Positions 24,673-33,154 of a DNA stretch of 36,522 nt are shown in pieces. Source of the DNA: an uncultured Bacteroidales bacterium (GTDB taxonomy: Bacteria > Bacteroidota > Bacteroidia > Bacteroidales > UBA932); assembly GCA_944326305.1 (NCBI GenBank), contig CALVDL010000027.1, positions 1 through 36,522 of the forward strand. The letters are read 5' to 3'. The translations under genes and the position numbers were made by a program. The notes beneath the pieces were generated by a model, which saw only the letters and a list, made by a program, of their open reading frames with translations, was not told the DNA's origin and ran no database searches. The first letter of the stretch is position 1; every line of letters starts with the position of its first letter.

Positions 24673-25911
24673 TTATTTGAGCTTGTGGATCGCCAGTCCG
24701 CTGCGGAGCTTCGGCTCGAACCACGTGGTCTTCGGAGGCATGATGTTGCCCGAGTCCGCTATGTCCACGAGCTGTTTCATGGAGACAGGGTAGAGGGCGA
24801 ACGCCACCGCCATCTCTCCGCTGTCCACCCTGCGTGAAAGCTCTCCGAGTCCGCGGATACCTCCTACGAAATCTATCCGTTTGTCAGTGCGCAGGTCCTT
24901 GATTCCCAGAATCCTGTCAAGCACCAGGTTTGAAAGTATTGTGACATCCAGTACCCCTATCGGGTCCGAATCATCGTATCTTCCCGGCTTTGCCTCGAGG
25001 GAATACCATTCCCCGGCAAGGTACATGGAGAAATTGTGCAGGTGGTCAGGCCTGTATGGCTCTTTGCCTTTCTTTGCGACAGTGAAGTCTTCCGAGAGCT
25101 TCTCCAGGAGCTGCTCCGGCGAAAGTCCGTCCAGGTCTTTTACCACACGGTTGTAGTCGATGATTTTCAGCTGGCTTTCCGGGAATGCCACCGCCATGAA
25201 CCAGTTGTACTCCTCGTCCCCGCGGTGGGAAGGGTTTGCCGCCTTCCTTTCCGCCCCGACTCTGGCTGCGGCTGCTGTACGGTGGTGGCCGTCGGCAACA
25301 TAGAAAGCCGGGATGTCCTTGAATATCTCTGTTATCCTGTCGATGTCCGCCTGCTCGTCTATCACCCAGAAACGATGTCCGAAGCCGTCTTCTGCGGTGA
25401 AGTCGTATTCTGGCTTGCGGGCTGTGTATTTCTTGACAATGGTCCCTATCTCGTCATTGTCCGGATAGGAGAAGAACACAGGCTCGATATTGGCGTCCTG
25501 TATGTTCACGTGGATCATCCTGTCGTCTTCCTTCTCTTTCCGGGTGAGCTCGTGCTTCTTGATCCTCCCCTCCGAATAGTCGTCGGTATGGGCGCAGACC
25601 ACAAGCCCGTACTGGGTCCTGCCGTCCATTGTCTGGGCGTAGATATAATAGTACGGACGCTCGTCCTGCACGAGCCATCCTCGCTCCTGCCAATCCTTGA
25701 AGTTACTGACGGCTTTGTCGTAGGCGGCCTGGCTGTGCTCGTCGATTATCGGGTCGAAGTCTATTTCCGGCTTTGTGATGTGCAGCAGGGACTTCTCCGA
25801 AGCCTCCGCCTTTGCCTCGGCCGAGTTGAGCACGTCATAAGGACGCGCCGCCACTTCCTCCACATACTCTTTTGGCGGACGTACCGCCGCGAAAGGTTTT
25901 ACTCTTACCAT
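24673..25911 (-). CDS. DUF1015 family protein linked to serine synthesis
   Basis: The 412-residue protein is a full-length DUF1015 member. It starts MVRVKPFAAVRPPKEYVEEV and has the conserved core FYVADGHHRTAAAARVG (about residues 197-213). DGHHR-type motifs also occur in ParB-like nucleotide-binding folds, including a known archaeal serine kinase; that link is my inference from pattern. It is the last gene after serC and serA, an arrangement seen in many Bacteroidota, so a role in serine or phosphoserine metabolism is likely but unproven. A repeat-filled 166-base gap separates it from serA, and an intrinsic terminator follows it. Confidence 0.85.
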   Translation of the reverse strand: MVRVKPFAAVRPPKEYVEEVAARPYDVLNSAEAKAEASEKSLLHITKPEIDFDPIIDEHSQAAYDKAVSNFKDWQERGWLVQDERPYYYIYAQTMDGRTQYGLVVCAHTDDYSEGRIKKHELTRKEKEDDRMIHVNIQDANIEPVFFSYPDNDEIGTIVKKYTARKPEYDFTAEDGFGHRFWVIDEQADIDRITEIFKDIPAFYVADGHHRTAAAARVGAERKAANPSHRGDEEYNWFMAVAFPESQLKIIDYNRVVKDLDGLSPEQLLEKLSEDFTVAKKGKEPYRPDHLHNFSMYLAGEWYSLEAKPGRYDDSDPIGVLDVTILSNLVLDRILGIKDLRTDKRIDFVGGIRGLGELSRRVDSGEMAVAFALYPVSMKQLVDIADSGNIMPPKTTWFEPKLRSGLAIHKLK

Positions 25912-25967
25912 TGTCAGTTATATTTTATATGCCTATCATCAATATTACCCCTGAATTTCACCATCAG

Positions 25968-26030
25968 AGGCTTCTGGCCGGCCAGAAGCCTGTTTTATCT
26001 TAACCCCAGTCACCTGAGGTGACAGCCCCT
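25968..26030 (-). repeat. Perfect 24-bp palindrome plus core repeat (copy E)
   Basis: Positions 25968-25991 are a perfect palindrome, AGGCTTCTGGCC followed by its reverse complement. After TGTTTTATCTT comes AACCCCAGTCAC...GTGACAGCCCC (26002-26029), the reverse orientation of the core at 7210. It lies between serA and the DUF1015 gene and could reduce read-through or alter mRNA stability. Confidence 0.75.
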
Positions 26031-26077
26031 GACGGGTCTTGCCTGGGGCGAGAATTATGGGCTGGGGTCGCGTCAAA

Positions 26078-26998
26078 TCATTTGTTGACCTGGAACCTGC
26101 GGTTCCCTGTGGCGAAGAAATCCGCTATCTGGCGTGCGGCAGCAAGGCCGGCGTTGATGTTCGCCTCCGCGGTCTCGGCCCCCATTTTCTTCGGTGTGGC
26201 GAATACCCTCTTGCCGAACTTCTCCTCCAGCTCGGCCTGGTGCACGGCGGCGATGTCTGTGATGTACTTGAGGTCAGTCCTGTCGGTCAGCGCCTTGTCC
26301 AGCTCGGCTTCATTGATGACCTCCTTGCGTGCGGTATTCACAAGGCATCCGCCCTGCGGCATCCTCGTGAGGAGGTCGTACCCTATTGACTCCCTTGTCT
26401 GCGGGGTTGCCGGGATATGGAGCGAAATGAAATTGCATTCCGAATACATCTGTTCTGCGGATGTGGCGGGGACCACACCGTCGGCCTCCATGACCGAGCT
26501 GTCCACGAACGGGTCGAATGCCGTCACCTCCATCCCCATGGCCCTTGCCTTGCCTGCCACCAGCCTTCCTACATTGCCGTAGGCCTGGATTCCGAGCCTC
26601 TTGCCGCGGATTTCACTCCCGGTGCCTGGCGTGAAGCAGTTACGTGACATGTATATCATCATGGCGATGGCCAGCTCGGCCACCGCATTGGAGTTCTGCC
26701 CCGGTGTGTTCATAACCACGATGCCGCGCTGTGTGCAGGCATCCAGGCAGATGTTGTCGTATCCGGCCCCTGCCCGTACCACAATCTTCAGGGACTTTGC
26801 CGCATCAACGACTTCCCTTGTCACCTTGTCGGAGCGGACTATCAGGGCGTCCGCGTCTGCCACTGCCTTGACCAGCTGCTCCGGTGAAGTGTATTTCTCA
26901 AGCAGCACTACCTCATGTCCGGCTGTCTGTCCGATTTCTTTTATGCCGTTCACGGCAGCGGCGGCGAACGGCTTTTCTGTAGCTACCAGTATTTTCAT
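26078..26998 (-). CDS. serA: D-3-phosphoglycerate dehydrogenase (short type)
   Basis: It oxidises 3-phosphoglycerate to 3-phosphohydroxypyruvate with NAD, the first step of serine synthesis. The 306-residue length means there is no C-terminal ACT domain, so it is probably insensitive to serine. Visible features are GAGYDNICLDAC (77-88), the nucleotide-binding GIQAYGNVGRLVA (136-148), and catalytic R224 in NTARKEV. At the place of the usual catalytic histidine (TPH in most relatives) the sequence reads TPKKMGAET, that is K260. This lysine is a known trait of the Bacteroides/Entamoeba-like type III enzymes as I recall. It follows serC by 60 bases. Confidence 0.93.
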   Translation of the reverse strand: MKILVATEKPFAAAAVNGIKEIGQTAGHEVVLLEKYTSPEQLVKAVADADALIVRSDKVTREVVDAAKSLKIVVRAGAGYDNICLDACTQRGIVVMNTPGQNSNAVAELAIAMMIYMSRNCFTPGTGSEIRGKRLGIQAYGNVGRLVAGKARAMGMEVTAFDPFVDSSVMEADGVVPATSAEQMYSECNFISLHIPATPQTRESIGYDLLTRMPQGGCLVNTARKEVINEAELDKALTDRTDLKYITDIAAVHQAELEEKFGKRVFATPKKMGAETAEANINAGLAAARQIADFFATGNRRFQVNK

Positions 26999-27058
26999 GC
27001 CAATTCCATTTGTCGCCCTTTGCGGGCCGGTTATCAGTTTATGTATCAGTCCCGGATT

Positions 27059-28132
27059 TCAGGCCTTCATTTTCTCGAATTCCTGCATGCAGTCTACAAG
27101 GGCCTGTACGCTCTCGAGAGGGCAGGCGTTGTATATGGACGCGCGGAAGCCGCCCACTGACCTGTGCCCCTTGATGCCTACCATGCCTTTGCCTTTCGCG
27201 AATTCGAGGAACTCGTCCTGCAGTGGCTCGTATCCCGGAGCCATCACGAAGCATACGTTCATGATGGACCTGTCCTCCTTTTCGGCAGTGCCGGTGAACA
27301 GCGGGTTGCGGTCGATTTCCCCGTAGAGGAGGGCGGCCTTCTCTTCATTGATCTTGCTTATGGCCTCCACTCCGCCGGTACCCTTGAGCCATTTCAGGGT
27401 CTCCTTCATGACGAAGATAGGGAAGACAGGAGGTGTGTTGTACATCGAGCCGCCGTCTATATGCACCCTGTAGTCAAGCATTGTAGGAATATACCTGCTC
27501 ACCTTTCCGAGGGCGTCCTTGCGGATGATGGCGAAAGATACCCCGGCAGGGCCCACATTCTTCTGCGCACCACCGTATATGAGCGCATATTTGCTTACGT
27601 CCACCGGGCGGCTCATTATGTCCGAGGACATGTCCGCGATGAGAGGCACGGGACAGTTCATGTCGTAGCGGATTTCCGTCCCGTAGATTGTGTTGTTGGT
27701 GGTGATGTGGAAATAGTCGATATCTTCCGGGATCTCATATCCCTTAGGTATGTAGCTGAAGTTCCTGTCTGCGGAAGATGCCACCGCGAAAGCGTCGCCG
27801 AGCCCCTTTGCCTCCTTGTATGCCTTCTTGGCCCAGACACCGGTCTCGAGGTATCCGGCCCTGTGCTCGAGAAAGTTCATCGCCACATACAGGAACTGCA
27901 GGCTCGCACCGCCCCCGAGGAACACAACTTCATGGGTGTCGGGAATATTGAGGAGCTCTTTCCAGAGCGCCCGGCACTCTTCCATTACCGCTCCCCATTC
28001 TTTCGACCTGTGGGAGACTTCAATGACTGCCATGCCGGTCCCGGCGAAATCCTTCAGGGCCTCTATGGCGTTTTCGATGGCCTGGTCCGGAAGGATGCAA
28101 GGCCCTGCGTTGAAATTGTGTACCTTTTTCAT
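27059..28132 (-). CDS. serC: Phosphoserine aminotransferase
   Basis: This PLP enzyme converts 3-phosphohydroxypyruvate and glutamate to phosphoserine and 2-oxoglutarate. The 357-residue protein starts [19 protein letters not shown] and has [10 protein letters not shown] (71-80) and the PLP lysine K191 in [11 protein letters not shown]. It is the first gene of serC-serA-DUF1015. The pyrI gene ends 60 bases upstream on the same strand, and no clear TAnnTTTG promoter is seen in that gap, so the serine genes may be partly read from the pyr genes or from a weak promoter. Confidence 0.95.
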   Translation of the reverse strand: MKKVHNFNAGPCILPDQAIENAIEALKDFAGTGMAVIEVSHRSKEWGAVMEECRALWKELLNIPDTHEVVFLGGGASLQFLYVAMNFLEHRAGYLETGVWAKKAYKEAKGLGDAFAVASSADRNFSYIPKGYEIPEDIDYFHITTNNTIYGTEIRYDMNCPVPLIADMSSDIMSRPVDVSKYALIYGGAQKNVGPAGVSFAIIRKDALGKVSRYIPTMLDYRVHIDGGSMYNTPPVFPIFVMKETLKWLKGTGGVEAISKINEEKAALLYGEIDRNPLFTGTAEKEDRSIMNVCFVMAPGYEPLQDEFLEFAKGKGMVGIKGHRSVGGFRASIYNACPLESVQALVDCMQEFEKMKA

Positions 28133-28192
28133 TTTAAATTTCCTTAAAACTTTTAAATAGTTTCCAAAACGGCGATAAAAATAATGATTTTT

Positions 28193-28651
28193 CTAAAATA
28201 AGCCGCGAATGTCAGAATTTTTTTCGCAATAATGGCAATGGAGTAATATTTCGTTACCGCATTTTATTGTCGTGAAACGTGTCCTGACCGGCTGGTGGTT
28301 GGTGATGCATTTAGGGTTCATGCACTTGGCTATGCCCTCAACGACGGAAGGCATCTGGAGCTTCTTCTTCTCCACTACCTTGAACCCCCTGATGATATTC
28401 ACTGTAGCGTCGGGAGCTATGAGCGCCAGCTTGTTGAGCTCCTCATCCCTGAAGAACTTGTCGGCTATCTTGATTATCCCCTTTTTCCCGTACAGCTTGC
28501 TGTTGAGGTTGATGCCTATGGTTATCTGGCTTTCGAGGCCCTTGAGGTCCAGAATGTCGAGGGCCTTGTATACGTTTTCCGCCGGGATGTGGTCCAGCAC
28601 CGTGCCGTTCTCCAGGGCGCTTACTATGAGTTCTTTGCTGTTGTGTGTCAT
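28193..28651 (-). CDS. pyrI: Aspartate carbamoyltransferase regulatory subunit
   Basis: The 152-residue chain binds the catalytic trimers and mediates nucleotide (CTP/ATP) control of the enzyme. The C-terminal zinc site is complete: C110, C115, C139 and C142. The nucleotide-binding half shows ALDILDLKGLESQITIGINL. I chose the ATG at 28651, 13 bases after the pyrB stop. A longer frame to 28762 would overlap pyrB with unrelated residues. It is in one operon with pyrB. Confidence 0.95.
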   Translation of the reverse strand: MTHNSKELIVSALENGTVLDHIPAENVYKALDILDLKGLESQITIGINLNSKLYGKKGIIKIADKFFRDEELNKLALIAPDATVNIIRGFKVVEKKKLQMPSVVEGIAKCMNPKCITNHQPVRTRFTTIKCGNEILLHCHYCEKNSDIRGLF

Positions 28652-28664
28652 GATATTGTCCTTT

Positions 28665-29579
28665 TTACCTGTAACCGAGTAGATATGCAATGATGGCCAT
28701 GCGGACATACAGCCCGTTCTCCGCCTGTTTGAAGTAGTATGCGTACGGGGTCTCGTCCACATCCTGGTCTATTTCGCTGACCCTCGGGAGGGGGTGGAGG
28801 ATTTTCATGTTGGGCTTCACGTTCTGGAGCATCGAGGCGGTGAGCCGGTAGACGTCCTTCACCTTCTCGTACTCCATCGGGTCGGTGAACCTTTCCTGCT
28901 GCACCCTGGTCATGTAGAGGATGTCGCAGTCGTCCAGGTGCTCCTCCAGGCTGGAGGTTTCATGGTAAGGTATGCCGCTGTTCCCGAGGAAGTCCTTGTA
29001 TTCGACAGGCATCTTAAGCTCGTCCGGGGCTGTGAATATGAATTCGGGGCTGAAATGCGACATCGCCTGCAGCAGGGAATGTGTGGTGCGCCCGTATTTC
29101 AGGTCCCCTACCATGTTTATTTTCAGATGGTCCAGATGCCCCTGGGTCTGCATTATGCTGTAGAGGTCCAGGAGGGTCTGTGAAGGATGCTGGTTCGCCC
29201 CGTCCCCCGCGTTGACTACCGGGACGGACGCGACTTCCGAAGCGTATCTCGAGCTCCCTTCGAGAGGATGCCTCATGATGATCATGTCGACATAGTTCGA
29301 TACCATCTTGATGGTGTCTTTCAGGGTTTCTCCTTTGCTGACACTGGTATTGGTCGCGTCGGAGAAGCCTATCACCTTGGCCCCCAGTCTGTTGACTGCC
29401 GTCTCGAAACTGAGCCTCGTCCTTGTGGACGGTTCGAAGAAAATGCACGCTATCACCTTCCCCTCCAGGATTTTCTGCACCCGGTCCTTTTCGAACTCCT
29501 TTGCTACCTCCAATACGTGAAGGATCTCGTCTTTGGTGAAATCCTGTATTGAAATCAGACTTTTGTGATTGTGGTCCAT
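28665..29579 (-). CDS. pyrB: Aspartate carbamoyltransferase catalytic subunit
   Basis: It joins carbamoyl phosphate and aspartate, the committed step of pyrimidine synthesis. The 304-residue protein has the carbamoyl-phosphate site STRTRLSFE (51-59) and the later [14 protein letters not shown] and HPLPR segments, and the length fits the family. It is co-transcribed with pyrI. The yigZ-like gene ends 45 bases upstream on the same strand. Confidence 0.96.
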   Translation of the reverse strand: MDHNHKSLISIQDFTKDEILHVLEVAKEFEKDRVQKILEGKVIACIFFEPSTRTRLSFETAVNRLGAKVIGFSDATNTSVSKGETLKDTIKMVSNYVDMIIMRHPLEGSSRYASEVASVPVVNAGDGANQHPSQTLLDLYSIMQTQGHLDHLKINMVGDLKYGRTTHSLLQAMSHFSPEFIFTAPDELKMPVEYKDFLGNSGIPYHETSSLEEHLDDCDILYMTRVQQERFTDPMEYEKVKDVYRLTASMLQNVKPNMKILHPLPRVSEIDQDVDETPYAYYFKQAENGLYVRMAIIAYLLGYR

Positions 29580-29624
29580 ATTATAAGTGTTAAATTATTT
29601 CCCTTTTATGTCCGCCGCCCCGCG

Positions 29625-30266
29625 TCACATGGCTCCGGGGTCCCCGTCCATGCCTTCCGCGCTGCACCCCTCTATCTTCGAACAAAGCTCCAGGAACCTG
29701 CCGACCGACGAGAGCCGTACCCTTACCTCCATTGAGCAGGACATCCCGAAGTCCTGGGATTCGGGGGACAGGCCGAGCTCCTTCGTCATCTTCATGACAT
29801 CGTTCATGTTCAGATAGCCGAAAACGAGCCTGAATCTGCGGCAGGCTGTCTTTTCTATGATCTGTGCACTGGAGATGGCGTCCGCCGCTGAAGTCTTGTA
29901 CGCCCTGATAAGCCCCGGTATTCCGAGCTTTATCCCGCCGAAATAGCGGACGACCACTATAAGTATGTCGCTGAGCCCGTTGGCGTCTATCTGTCCGAGG
30001 ATGGGCCGTCCCGCCGAGGAGGACGGCTCCCCGTCGTCGTTAGCCCGGAATATGTCGCCTTTATATCCGAGGCGGTACGCATAGCAATGATGCCTGGCGT
30101 CGTGGTATTCTTTTTTCAGGGATGATACTATTTCCTTTATTTCCTGCTCCGTCTCGACCGGATAGGCCAGGGCAATGAACCTGCTGCCATTGTCCTTGAA
30201 CAGTCCTTCTGACCTGGAGGCGATGCTCCTGTAGGAATCATTAATCTGGGATTCTGTTCCGTTCAT
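29625..30266 (-). CDS. YigZ/IMPACT (UPF0029) family protein
   Basis: The 213-residue protein has the family signature: SRFIALAYPV, then HHCYAYRLG and NDDGEPSSSAGRPILGQI (about residues 76-93), and VVRYFGGIKLGIPGLIRAY. The family is related to eukaryotic IMPACT and has a ribosomal protein S5/EF-G-like fold. Its role in bacteria is unclear, perhaps linked to translation. It is divergent from the pRiA4b ORF-3-like gene. Confidence 0.9.
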   Translation of the reverse strand: MNGTESQINDSYRSIASRSEGLFKDNGSRFIALAYPVETEQEIKEIVSSLKKEYHDARHHCYAYRLGYKGDIFRANDDGEPSSSAGRPILGQIDANGLSDILIVVVRYFGGIKLGIPGLIRAYKTSAADAISSAQIIEKTACRRFRLVFGYLNMNDVMKMTKELGLSPESQDFGMSCSMEVRVRLSSVGRFLELCSKIEGCSAEGMDGDPGAM

Positions 30267-30305
30267 ACCGAATCCAAAATTACGACATTTTTTGGAAATA
30301 TTTTG

Positions 30306-30313
30306 TACCTTTG
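30306..30313 (+). promoter_or_regulatory. -7 promoter element of the miaA operon
   Basis: TACCTTTG fits TAnnTTTG exactly and is 28 bases before the start codon at 30342. A TTTG at 30291 is too close to be the -33 box, so the -33 match is weak. Confidence 0.5.
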
Positions 30314-30341
30314 GGTGCTTTTTGGCAAAAGATGTTTTGAT

Positions 30342-30875
30342 ATGGTATTGAGATATAGAGTTTCACTCCCTGGTATCAAGGGGTTTGCAAGGGTTTATGA
30401 GGTAAAGGACACCACGACCCTTTATTCTCTGCACAAGCAGATGCGTGCGGACATGGATTTCCCGCAGGACCAGATGGTGCTTTTCAAGGCAGAGGATGCC
30501 GGCGGCAATGTGACCGCCCGGTACGGGATATTCAATCTCGGGGCCGGCACCATTGATTCCGTGACTTTCGGGCAGACATACAAGAAGGGGGAGGTGACAT
30601 TCATATATTTCTATGATACCACCAATGCCAAGAGCGTAATCGTCACATGCGAGGGCCCTGCCGAGGAGCGCAGAGGGGTCATGTATCCTGTCCTTGTGGA
30701 GGCAAAGGGGCCGAACCCGGTGGAGTTCGAGAACGGCTATGTCGCCTTCGAGGACCTGCCTGACGAGAAGAAGAAGTCCATCCAGACCGGCGAGACCGAT
30801 GATGACGACCTGGATGATGACGATGACGACCCGGATACCGAGGAGATTTACGATGAAGACCAGGATGATGAATGA
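30342..30875 (+). CDS. Plasmid pRiA4b ORF-3-like protein with acidic tail
   Basis: The 177-residue product has the fold pattern of the pRiA4b ORF-3 family (MVLRYRVSLPGIKGFARVYEV, then TLYSLHKQMRADMDFPQDQMVLF), whose function is unknown. The last 35 residues are almost all Asp and Glu. I chose ATG 30342; an upstream ATG at 30303 overlaps the promoter. The stop overlaps the miaA start by four bases, so the two are coupled. This pairing may be a clue to a role in tRNA or translation, but that is only context. Confidence 0.75.
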   Translation: MVLRYRVSLPGIKGFARVYEVKDTTTLYSLHKQMRADMDFPQDQMVLFKAEDAGGNVTARYGIFNLGAGTIDSVTFGQTYKKGEVTFIYFYDTTNAKSVIVTCEGPAEERRGVMYPVLVEAKGPNPVEFENGYVAFEDLPDEKKKSIQTGETDDDDLDDDDDDPDTEEIYDEDQDDE

Positions 30876-31786
30876 AACGGCTCCTGATCGTTCTCGGTCC
30901 TACGGCTGTAGGTAAGACAGACTATAGCATAGAGCTGGCTCTGAAATACGGCTCGCCTGTAATCTCCTGCGATTCCAGGCAGATATACAGGGAAATGACA
31001 ATAGGGACGGCTGTCCCTTCCGCTTCACAGCTTTCTGCTGTGAAGCATTATTTTATCCAGACTGAATCAGTTACGGAACTTTATACGGCCGGAAAATATG
31101 AGCTTGATGCCATGGCTCTGATAAACAGGCTGTTTGGTGAAGGTCATGAGACTCTGGTGATGGCCGGTGGTTCGGGGTTCTACATAGATGCCGTGTGCAA
31201 CGGTCTCGATGATTTCCCCCCGGCTGACCTCCAGCTGCGGGAGAGCCTGACCCGGAGGCTTGCAGAGGAAGGGGTCGAGTCTCTTCGGCTTGACCTGAAG
31301 CGCCTTGATCCGGAGAGCTATTCCTCCATCGACATAGCCAACGGGCAGCGTGTGGTCCGGGCCCTGGAGGTCTGCCTGATGACTGGCCGTAAATTCTCCT
31401 CTTTCAAGACCTCGCCACAGAAGAAAAGGGATTTCGCTATAGAGAAGATAGGCCTGACGCGTCCGCGCGATGTGCTGTACGGCAGGATTGACAGGCGTGT
31501 GCTGCAGATGATAGACGGGGGCCTGGTCGACGAGGCCCGCTCATTGCTTCCGTACAGGGGATATGCCGCCCTGCAGACGGTGGGGTATAAGGAGATTTTC
31601 GCCTATCTGGATTTCTGTGCGGGGAAGGAATACCGTGCACCTGTCTCCGGGCAGCACAAGAATGATGGCCCTGTCACTTCCGTTGACAGAGCCATCGAAC
31701 TTATCCAGCGCAATACCCGGCATTACGCCAAACGCCAGCTTTCCTATTGGAGAAGGGACAGGGATATAGCCTGGAGGGAAATCTGA
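30872..31786 (+). CDS. miaA: tRNA dimethylallyltransferase
   Basis: It adds a dimethylallyl group to N6 of A37 in tRNAs that read UNN codons. The 304-residue protein shows the P-loop GPTAVGKT (9-16), DSRQIYREMTIGTA, AGGSGFYIDAV and the NGQRVVRALEV region. It overlaps the preceding gene by four bases. It converges on pepT, whose stop codon begins at the next base. Confidence 0.95.
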   Translation: MKRLLIVLGPTAVGKTDYSIELALKYGSPVISCDSRQIYREMTIGTAVPSASQLSAVKHYFIQTESVTELYTAGKYELDAMALINRLFGEGHETLVMAGGSGFYIDAVCNGLDDFPPADLQLRESLTRRLAEEGVESLRLDLKRLDPESYSSIDIANGQRVVRALEVCLMTGRKFSSFKTSPQKKRDFAIEKIGLTRPRDVLYGRIDRRVLQMIDGGLVDEARSLLPYRGYAALQTVGYKEIFAYLDFCAGKEYRAPVSGQHKNDGPVTSVDRAIELIQRNTRHYAKRQLSYWRRDRDIAWREI

Positions 31787-33007
31787 CTATTCCGCGAAAA
31801 GCGAGATGATGTTCACTATCACCCTGGAGGCCTTTTCCATGCTTTCGAGCGGGACGTACTCCAGTTTCCCGTGGAAGTTGTGTCCTCCGGCGAAAATGTT
31901 CGGGCACGGCAGCCCCATGAAAGAGAGGTTCGCCCCGTCTGTGCCTCCGCGTATAGGCTGGATGCGCGGCTTGATGCCTTCCATCTCCATGGCCTTCACC
32001 GCCTTGTCGATGATATGGCTGTGAGGTTCCACCTCTTTGCGCATGTTGTAGTACTGGTGCTTTACCTTCAGGGTGGCGGTGCCTTCTCCGTATTTTGTGT
32101 TGATGAAATCCACGCACTGCTGCATCACTTTCTTCTTTTTCTCGTACAGTTCCATGTCATGGTCCCTGATTATGTATGAGAACTCCGCTTCCTCCACGGT
32201 GCCGTTGAAGCTGATGATATGGAAGAACCCGTCGTACCCTTCAGTGAACTCCGGCCTCTGCTCTACCGGCAGCAGGCTGTTGAGCTCCATACCTATCAGG
32301 ATGGCGTTCCGCATCTTGCCTTTGGCGTATCCCGGATGGATGTTGCGGCCCTGTATGTGCACTGTGGCGGCCGCGGCGTTGAAGTTCTCATATTCGAGTT
32401 CCCCGATGGCCCCGCCGTCCATGGTATATGCGTATCTGGCCCCGAATTTTGCCACATCGAATTTCACGACCCCGCGCCCGATTTCCTCGTCAGGGGTGAA
32501 GCCTATCTTTATCTCACCGTGCTTGAATTCAGGATGCTCCATTATATATTGTGCGGCGTCCATGATTTCAGCCACACCGGCCTTGTCGTCCGCCCCGAGC
32601 AGGGTGGTGCCGTCCGTGGTGATGATGGTCTGTCCGCGGTATCCGGCCAGCTCCGGGAAATCACTGACTTTCAGAGAAAGCCCGGATTCTTTGTCCAGAA
32701 GGATGTCTTTCCCGTCGTAGTCCTTGATTATCTGGGGCCTGATGTCCGCCCCTGAAGCATCTGGAGATGTGTCCACATGGGCGATGAAACCGACGGGCGG
32801 CACGTCTTTCCCGCAGTTTGACGGGATGCTTGCCATTACATATCCGTATTCGTCCAGATCAGCTTTGATGCCCATGGCGGTGAGCTCGTCTTTCAGCATC
32901 TTCAGCAGGTCCAGCTGCTTCCGGCTGCTCGGCTGGGTTTCCGACCCCGGATCGGACTGCGTGTCCACTGACACGTATCTCAAGAATCTGTCTAAAATTT
33001 TTTCCAT
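31787..33007 (-). CDS. pepT: Peptidase T (tripeptide aminopeptidase)
   Basis: This M20 zinc peptidase removes the N-terminal residue from tripeptides. The 406-residue protein has the HVDTSPD metal site (77-83), the bridging aspartate in TTLLGADDKAGVAEI, the catalytic glutamate in TPDEEIGRG, and RGGTDGANLSFMG near the C-terminus. It is on the same strand as the ZIP and OPT genes upstream, after a 147-base gap with repeat fragments. A peptide role for the OPT transporter would fit. Confidence 0.94.
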   Translation of the reverse strand: MEKILDRFLRYVSVDTQSDPGSETQPSSRKQLDLLKMLKDELTAMGIKADLDEYGYVMASIPSNCGKDVPPVGFIAHVDTSPDASGADIRPQIIKDYDGKDILLDKESGLSLKVSDFPELAGYRGQTIITTDGTTLLGADDKAGVAEIMDAAQYIMEHPEFKHGEIKIGFTPDEEIGRGVVKFDVAKFGARYAYTMDGGAIGELEYENFNAAAATVHIQGRNIHPGYAKGKMRNAILIGMELNSLLPVEQRPEFTEGYDGFFHIISFNGTVEEAEFSYIIRDHDMELYEKKKKVMQQCVDFINTKYGEGTATLKVKHQYYNMRKEVEPHSHIIDKAVKAMEMEGIKPRIQPIRGGTDGANLSFMGLPCPNIFAGGHNFHGKLEYVPLESMEKASRVIVNIISLFAE

Positions 33008-33089
33008 TTGTAAAAAATCAAAATCGGTTCTTATCTAAAAAGTCAACATTCTTTCTTTCATGACCGGAAGTCCTTTCATTCATGGTGCC

Positions 33090-33150
33090 TTTCTGTCATC
33101 CCGAACGCAGATTTTCCGGCTTCGTCATTCAGCTTTCGCCCTGAATGACA
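33090..33150. repeat. Degenerate CATCCCGA / hairpin repeat fragment
   Basis: It holds TGTCATCCCGAACG and the 9-bp hairpin GTCATTCAG (33124-33132) with CTGAATGAC (33141-33149). The wording is close to the array at 7253-7428. It could also act as a transcript end for the ZIP gene, but no T-run follows. Confidence 0.5.
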
Positions 33151-33154
33151 ACAA

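Noticed and set aside
28652..28762. N-terminal extension of PyrI overlapping pyrB
   Set aside because: The family starts near the ATG at 28651; the extra residues are arginine-rich out-of-frame pyrB sequence.
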